NCBI GenBank assembly: GCA_023101885.1
Contig: JALPQD010000115.1
Location: 5,881,251 to 5,945,250 of the forward strand
Direction: 5' to 3'
Length of the DNA stretch: 64,000 bases
Origin: Typhlomys cinereus
Taxonomy: Eukaryota > Chordata > Mammalia > Rodentia > Platacanthomyidae
Shown here: positions 59,001-64,000 of the stretch, one piece after another
Layout: the number at the start of each line of letters is the position of its first letter
Position numbering within the stretch: the first letter of the stretch is position 1
Position numbers and translations under genes: made by a program
Notes under the pieces: model-generated
The model's database searches: none
What the model was told of the DNA's origin: nothing
The model's input: only the letters and a program-made list of their open reading frames with translations

Positions 59001-62000
59001 GCTGGAGTTGTTTTAGGAAGATTTCTGCCAAGTCAAAGTGATCCCATCTTAAGAGCAGCTGGCCCCTGGACTAGGGAGCTGAGTAGAGAACTGAGCAGCC
59101 TCTGCAAGATACCTTAGCATGCAAGAAGATGGGTTTTAATTTGCCCTTTGGCCTGAGAAGTGCCCTGTGTAGACTGTCTGAGTCCTGCACAATCACTCTC
59201 TGGCTATCTGCTCATCCCCGTGGGTCCCAAAGCAAGGTGTCCTTCGTAACAGGTGGAAAGGACTTTCACACTCTCCCAGCTCCTCTTCTTCCTCTCACCC
59301 TGCCCCACCCCTGTCACCCTTTGGTGTGCTTCCCAGTAGAACTAAGTAGAGAAAGGGGAGGATTCTGTTGTGTCCTATCCTTTCTGGCCTGAGGGAGGAA
59401 ACTGAAGTTTGCTGTGAAAGGTGGTCAGATACCTGATTGCCTACAAACTTAGAGAACTTTTCATGGTCTGAGATTCTCTTGAAAGTAAAATAGATGGGAT
59501 CAACCCAGGATTCCCTTCAAGGGCCAGGAAGAACCACTTGTAAGAACCTGATGAAGTACTGGGGATATGGATGGCTCCCTCCCTGGGGAGTACAATGCGT
59601 GGCCTCCGGTTGTGCAGCTGGCTGGCTCTACTGAGGAGATCTGGTCAGGGGAGGGGACAGCGGCTGAGGCTGGGCTAATTTCCTTAGTCAACCTGAGGAA
59701 AGACTCCAGAATGTGATGGTATCATGCGTGTTTGCATATGTTCAAACCCATCAGATACACATTCAGCAAATTTATGTATTGAGAGTTCCTTCATAAAACA
59801 AGTTTGAAAGACAAACAAGCAAATGAAGGAAGAAAATCTTGTTTTCCTTTTTAAGGCATAAGAGCCTGGGGACCCAGAATAGGTGTTATATTCTTTCTTT
59901 ATAGCTCTCTGTACGCATCTACTAGTGGCCAAAGTACGTCAAGGACCTAGAACGGAGTTTTTAAATGTTGGATAGATTTGCCTTTTCTATCATAAAAATT
60001 TCAAGCTTATAATATTTAGAATTGTAGAGCTTTTCTTCGAAGTCCCAGTATTTCAGCTTTTCCATCAGAATGATCTCCAAAGTCTCTCTTTGTCGTCTGG
60101 CTAGTTTTGAAGTTAGTTTTTGAAGAACACCAAGAGGCAGTTTAGATGTGTTCATGGCGTCTTTCTCTTATTGGCTAAGTATTTCTTTCTTAGGGTCTCC
60201 TGTCGAATATAGTGGTACATAAGGACCATCTCATTTCCTTGGTTTTCTCAATGGTGGAAATTAGCTGTAATTTAACCATTTTTATGAACTTACTCATTTG
60301 TTCATAAAATGTGTTCAGAAACCTTTCCAGCCACAGTCCACACTTAAACCTTCAAAGATAGCCAAAATGAACCTTTTCTTAGGTGATAATGACTGAATGA
60401 AGTAACCTGGGACTCAAGATGAAAGCAAGACTCCCTTCCCCAGCATTAACCAGCAATATTAACTGGTGTAATAGTTTATCACTAGCACTTTGCAGGCATT
60501 AACTTCTCTAACACTCTAGTGAGGAAGATGTTATGTTCTGCTTTTACCAATGAGAAAATTGTCTTTAAAAATGAACAAACAAAATGTTTGAAATTATATT
60601 GGTTCAAGCCTTTGGTTTGTCACAGCCGTGAAATGGGGAAAATGGGAACAGATAACTTTGCCTGTCCTCTTCTGACCCCTTCTTGCCCCAACTAAGAGCT
60701 GCAGAGTGTTAAAGGACATTTCTGAAGGAAAATCACCCCCTTGCATTTTTGCCTATGTTTTTGAAGAATTTAGAGATCAAGAAAAAAAATTTAGCCCTGT
60801 AATTAAAATGTGGAAACAAAAGCTATTTGTAGCAGGAAAGCATCCCATTAATGTGATTTCCTTGTGGCAGATTGACAAGTTCAAAGCAGTCGTGCATGTT
60901 GCCATGGGCACCAGATTCTATTTGCTCTGCTGGTTCATTTTACTTAGCTACTGAAGGAGGATGGTAGCATTCGGCTAGGAATCACTGAGCATTGCTAGAA
61001 TAGGTTTGTAATTTTTGTGTTATGCCTTCTCTCTATCAATTTTTATAGAAAACAGCTGCGCACAGTGTGAAGTTGCATTAGGTGCACAGTCTTCTGAGTC
61101 TCTTAGGAACAGGGACTTCAGAAGGATGCAGGATAGAAGGACTTTTCCTCCCTTCTCATGTATATCATCCATAGCAGGCTATTCACAAATATTTGTCCAA
61201 AAGATGGAGGATGGATGAATGCATAACCATTTGCCATGCCAATAGCAGCCTAGATTGGATTTTGGGTTTATGGGAAGGGAAGTTAGAGTGGAAATTTGAT
61301 TGAGGAAGAAGTGGTGTGGGGGAGCTGAGAAGGAACAGGGCATGTCAGGAGGGAGAAGCTGGCATTCTAGAATATAATCATGTGGGCACAGCAGTGCAGA
61401 ATTTAATCAGTTCTTTTGCAGAGTCAGGCCAAGGGGAGAAATCAAGGATGAGTGAGTGCTACCTTTCCTGAGACCACCACAGACACATGCACAAACAGCA
61501 ATCAATCTCCAAAACCTCTGCTGATCTTGTCCCATATCCAGCTCATCTAACATGCTTCCTTCATGAGCAACTGGGAGTGTCAAGAAGTGAGACACGGGCC
61601 ACTTGCTGTAAGTGAGGGACAAGGCATCCCTGGTGCTGAACCAGAAATGAAGTTTTGCTTCGTTTGTTTCACTGGGCCCGGTGACTTTCAACGTTGAGTT
61701 CTGCACTTTCCTTCCTGACAAATGAAGCTTCCGCCAGTGCCTTCAACTCAGGACAGGCCTCCTGTTTCTTGGAGCAGCTTGCAGCGGTTCACAATTTAAA
61801 ATGATGGTTTCAGGGACTGCAATGGAAGTGGCACTATTTCACACTGATTTTCTTCCTTCTCACTCCTACCCCTATGCCCAGTCTTGTCTAAGCAAATTCC
61901 AGCAGTTGTCTTTGTATCTGCATGATGCCTAAATAAGCCAGGGTAGGATAAGCAAATGGCTTCCGAATCTCCATCTATCATGAACACAAATTGTAGTTTC

Positions 62001-62665
62001 AGCTCTTTTGCTTGATGCAAATCAGTTGAAAGATGCATGTCACTGACAACCACTCTTGTGAGGGACGTGGCCCTGTCCTACAGATATCTCTATTCAGCAA
62101 GAATATTCAGGAGGAAATAAAATTAAGATAGAACTGACTAATGTGATCATTCTATGCTCCTCAGTAATACCTATCTAAGATAACTGTCTTAGAGTCTTAG
62201 AGCTCCCAGAGGACTGGAGGCCTGACTGGTCCCTGGTGCAGGGACACACCCTTTTTGTTTTGTGTCTGAGTTTCAGTGTCTGTTTCCCCTCCTTCATGTG
62301 CTTCCTTGCTGCCCCTGCTACTACCTGCTACTAGCTATCTCTTTTCTTGCATCTTTCTTGGCGCTATAGGTAAAACATTTGGTGACGACTTCTGATATTT
62401 TGATAAGCAATTCATGACAAATATTGACAGGGAATGATACTTAGAATACAAACTCCTTTAATATTCCCATTAAGATCTTTAGCATTAGAAGAAAACAAGA
62501 GCATCCTTAGAATAGCATAGAAATTTAGACAGGGGGAGGGACGGGAAGCAAGAATAGGCAAAGGAGACCAGAGGGCGAGTGTTTGACAAATCTGTTTTCA
62601 AATTGCTGCCATGTAAATTACTTAAGGTCTTAAACTTCCAGCAAAATCTACTTCTGAGAAAGATA
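59001..62665. other. Unique non-coding stretch
   Basis: The longest repeat-poor block of the right half (about 3.6 kb). Short open frames on both strands (for example 59129-59392 + and 61796-62053 -) have no recognisable domain or splice context. Could hold distal regulatory elements, but nothing specific is seen. Confidence 0.4.
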
Positions 62666-62669
62666 AATT

Positions 62670-62812
62670 CTGAGACTGGTAAGATAGCTCGTGGGTAAGG
62701 CACCAGCTTGTATATCTGGTGACCTGAGTTGATCCCTGGAATTCCACATTGTACCATAGCATATATGTGCACACTTTCTTTCTCTGTAAATAAATAAAAT
62801 TAACAAGAAGAC
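62670..62812 (+). repeat. B3-like SINE
   Basis: 'gagactggtaagatagctcg' head, 'ggtgacctgagttgatccct' box-B-like region, and AAATAAATAAAAT tail. Confidence 0.65.
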
Positions 62813-63184
62813 GACTCTATTTACCTTGTATGTTGCAATTCCTTGGCATATCATTTAGCACTTCTGAAGGTAGTCACTGGCAAATCTTTATTCAAAAGAA
62901 ATTCCCATTTATTATTATGTTATCCTTAAAAGATTTTGCTAGTGTAAATATATATTACAAAAATGGTATCTGTCTTTATAAACTCTTCAAGTAAAGTAGA
63001 AAAGTATGAAGAAAATACCCTTCCCAATTCCTTTCTCTTCTGCTAATACTGATTTGCTAATTATTCTTCAGATTAAAATGCATGTCATTATATCCTATAA
63101 TTTTAGCTGTGTTTTTGGTTATATACATAGCCTTTAGCATATTGTTCTTTCCATTCTCATCTTCTCCAGAACTTTTCAAAATTT

Positions 63185-63715
63185 GATCTTTTCCCCCTCT
63201 TTACTTTTTAATGTTGAAAATACAACATTATTTTCAACCCTTAGTCCTTAATTCCATCACCTCTCCTTTTCCCCTTATAACCCTTATCTACCATGTCAGA
63301 CTCCCTCCTATTTTCAAATCTTTTCACTTGTGTGGCCCACTGTGTTTCATCTAATCTGTGATAACTTCTGCTTGACCTGATTCGCTTCGGCAAGCATCCT
63401 TGATCAGTGCATATATCATTGAGGAAAGCATCCTCTTTACTTCCCCATCAGCATTAATCCTCATCAGTCTATCAGAGAGGTGTGGAACTTTTTTGAGATC
63501 ATTCTGGTTTTTGGTGAGATGTTGATAAGACAGTTTCCATGCAGTTCTTGTGTAAGTATACACATATCCATGAAATCTTGTATATCACAAGTATGGAAGG
63601 TCTCAAAGATAATTCATAGTCCACTATCTTCCCACTTCAGGCTCTTACAGTCTTGCCATACTCTCTTCCATGATATTCTCTGGGCCTTGAGGTATTTGGG
63701 GGGTGAGCTAGCTGT
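63185..63715 (-). mobile_element. Old L1 3'UTR
   Basis: Aligns in order with the two halves at 10135-10380 and 10766-11050, without the LTR interruption ('aacattattttcaaccctta' to 'atgatattctctgggccttg'). Confidence 0.6.
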
Positions 63716-64000
63716 GTAGTATATTCAGTTAGTATAATAGGGTTGATTAGTTAGCCTTTTGTATGCTACCATAGAGATAGAAGACTAATCAGAAGGCTAC
63801 ATTCTAGAAGAATTACTGCAAGCTTCCCAATTATTTAGTTTTCCATATAATGTATATTGGAAATAATTTTTCTTAGTAAAATGGTAAATGCTCAAAATCT
63901 GTTTATACTAAACATATTGTACAAGATCTCTTTGCCCTTGGACAGCAGGAATAAGATTCTATAAAAGTCCAATGCTATCCCTTTGTTAGATCCTTTTCAT

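Noticed and set aside
61796..62053. 85-residue open frame on the - strand in repeat-poor DNA
   Set aside because: No recognisable domain, splice signals or codon pattern; unsupported as a gene.
1..64000. CRISPR arrays, operons, bacterial insertion sequences, prophage
   Set aside because: The window is mammalian nuclear DNA; repeats are SINEs, LINEs, LTRs and microsatellites.

Overview
This is a mammalian genomic window, and its repeat content marks it as rodent. There are many B2-type tRNA-derived SINEs, B1-like and ID-like SINEs, rodent ERVL-MaLR (ORR1/MT-type) LTRs and L1 3' ends, all almost always in gene-free DNA. The youngest SINE family has a B2-like head (GGCTGGAGAGGTGGCTCAG) but a body unlike mouse B2. 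I read this as a non-murid myodont rodent, possibly jerboa-like, but only tentatively.

One intact protein gene is visible. DNAJB9 (ERdj4), on the + strand, has a CpG-island promoter and non-coding first exon around 29.5-30.1 kb, a first coding exon at 31487-31712 and a terminal coding exon from 32533 with its stop at 32984. The spliced product is 222 residues: a signal/anchor segment, a J domain with HPD at residues 54-56, and the Gly/Phe-rich C-terminal part.

Head to head with DNAJB9, on the - strand, lie relics of THAP5. The exon 1 coding part (29259-29338) keeps its reading frame and a GTAAGT donor but has GTG where the start ATG should be. Exon 2 (25015-25191) keeps its acceptor and splice phase but carries an in-frame TGA, a 16-base net deletion and an apparently lost donor. 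I could not find exon 3. THAP5 is reported absent from mouse and rat; here its decay can be read base by base beside the retained shared promoter.

Layout: 0-25 kb is repeats and unique non-coding DNA (the former THAP5 3' side, no PNPLA8 exon seen). 25-29.4 kb holds the THAP5 relics. 29-34 kb is DNAJB9. 34-64 kb is gene-free, dominated by L1 3' ends (all on the - strand), nested MaLR LTRs and SINEs. Points of interest in the repeats are an L1 3'UTR chimera with a shared ~200 bp spacer, short polyadenylated LTR-derived retroposons with target-site duplications, a three-level MaLR nest, and three SINEs with exact internal tandem duplications.
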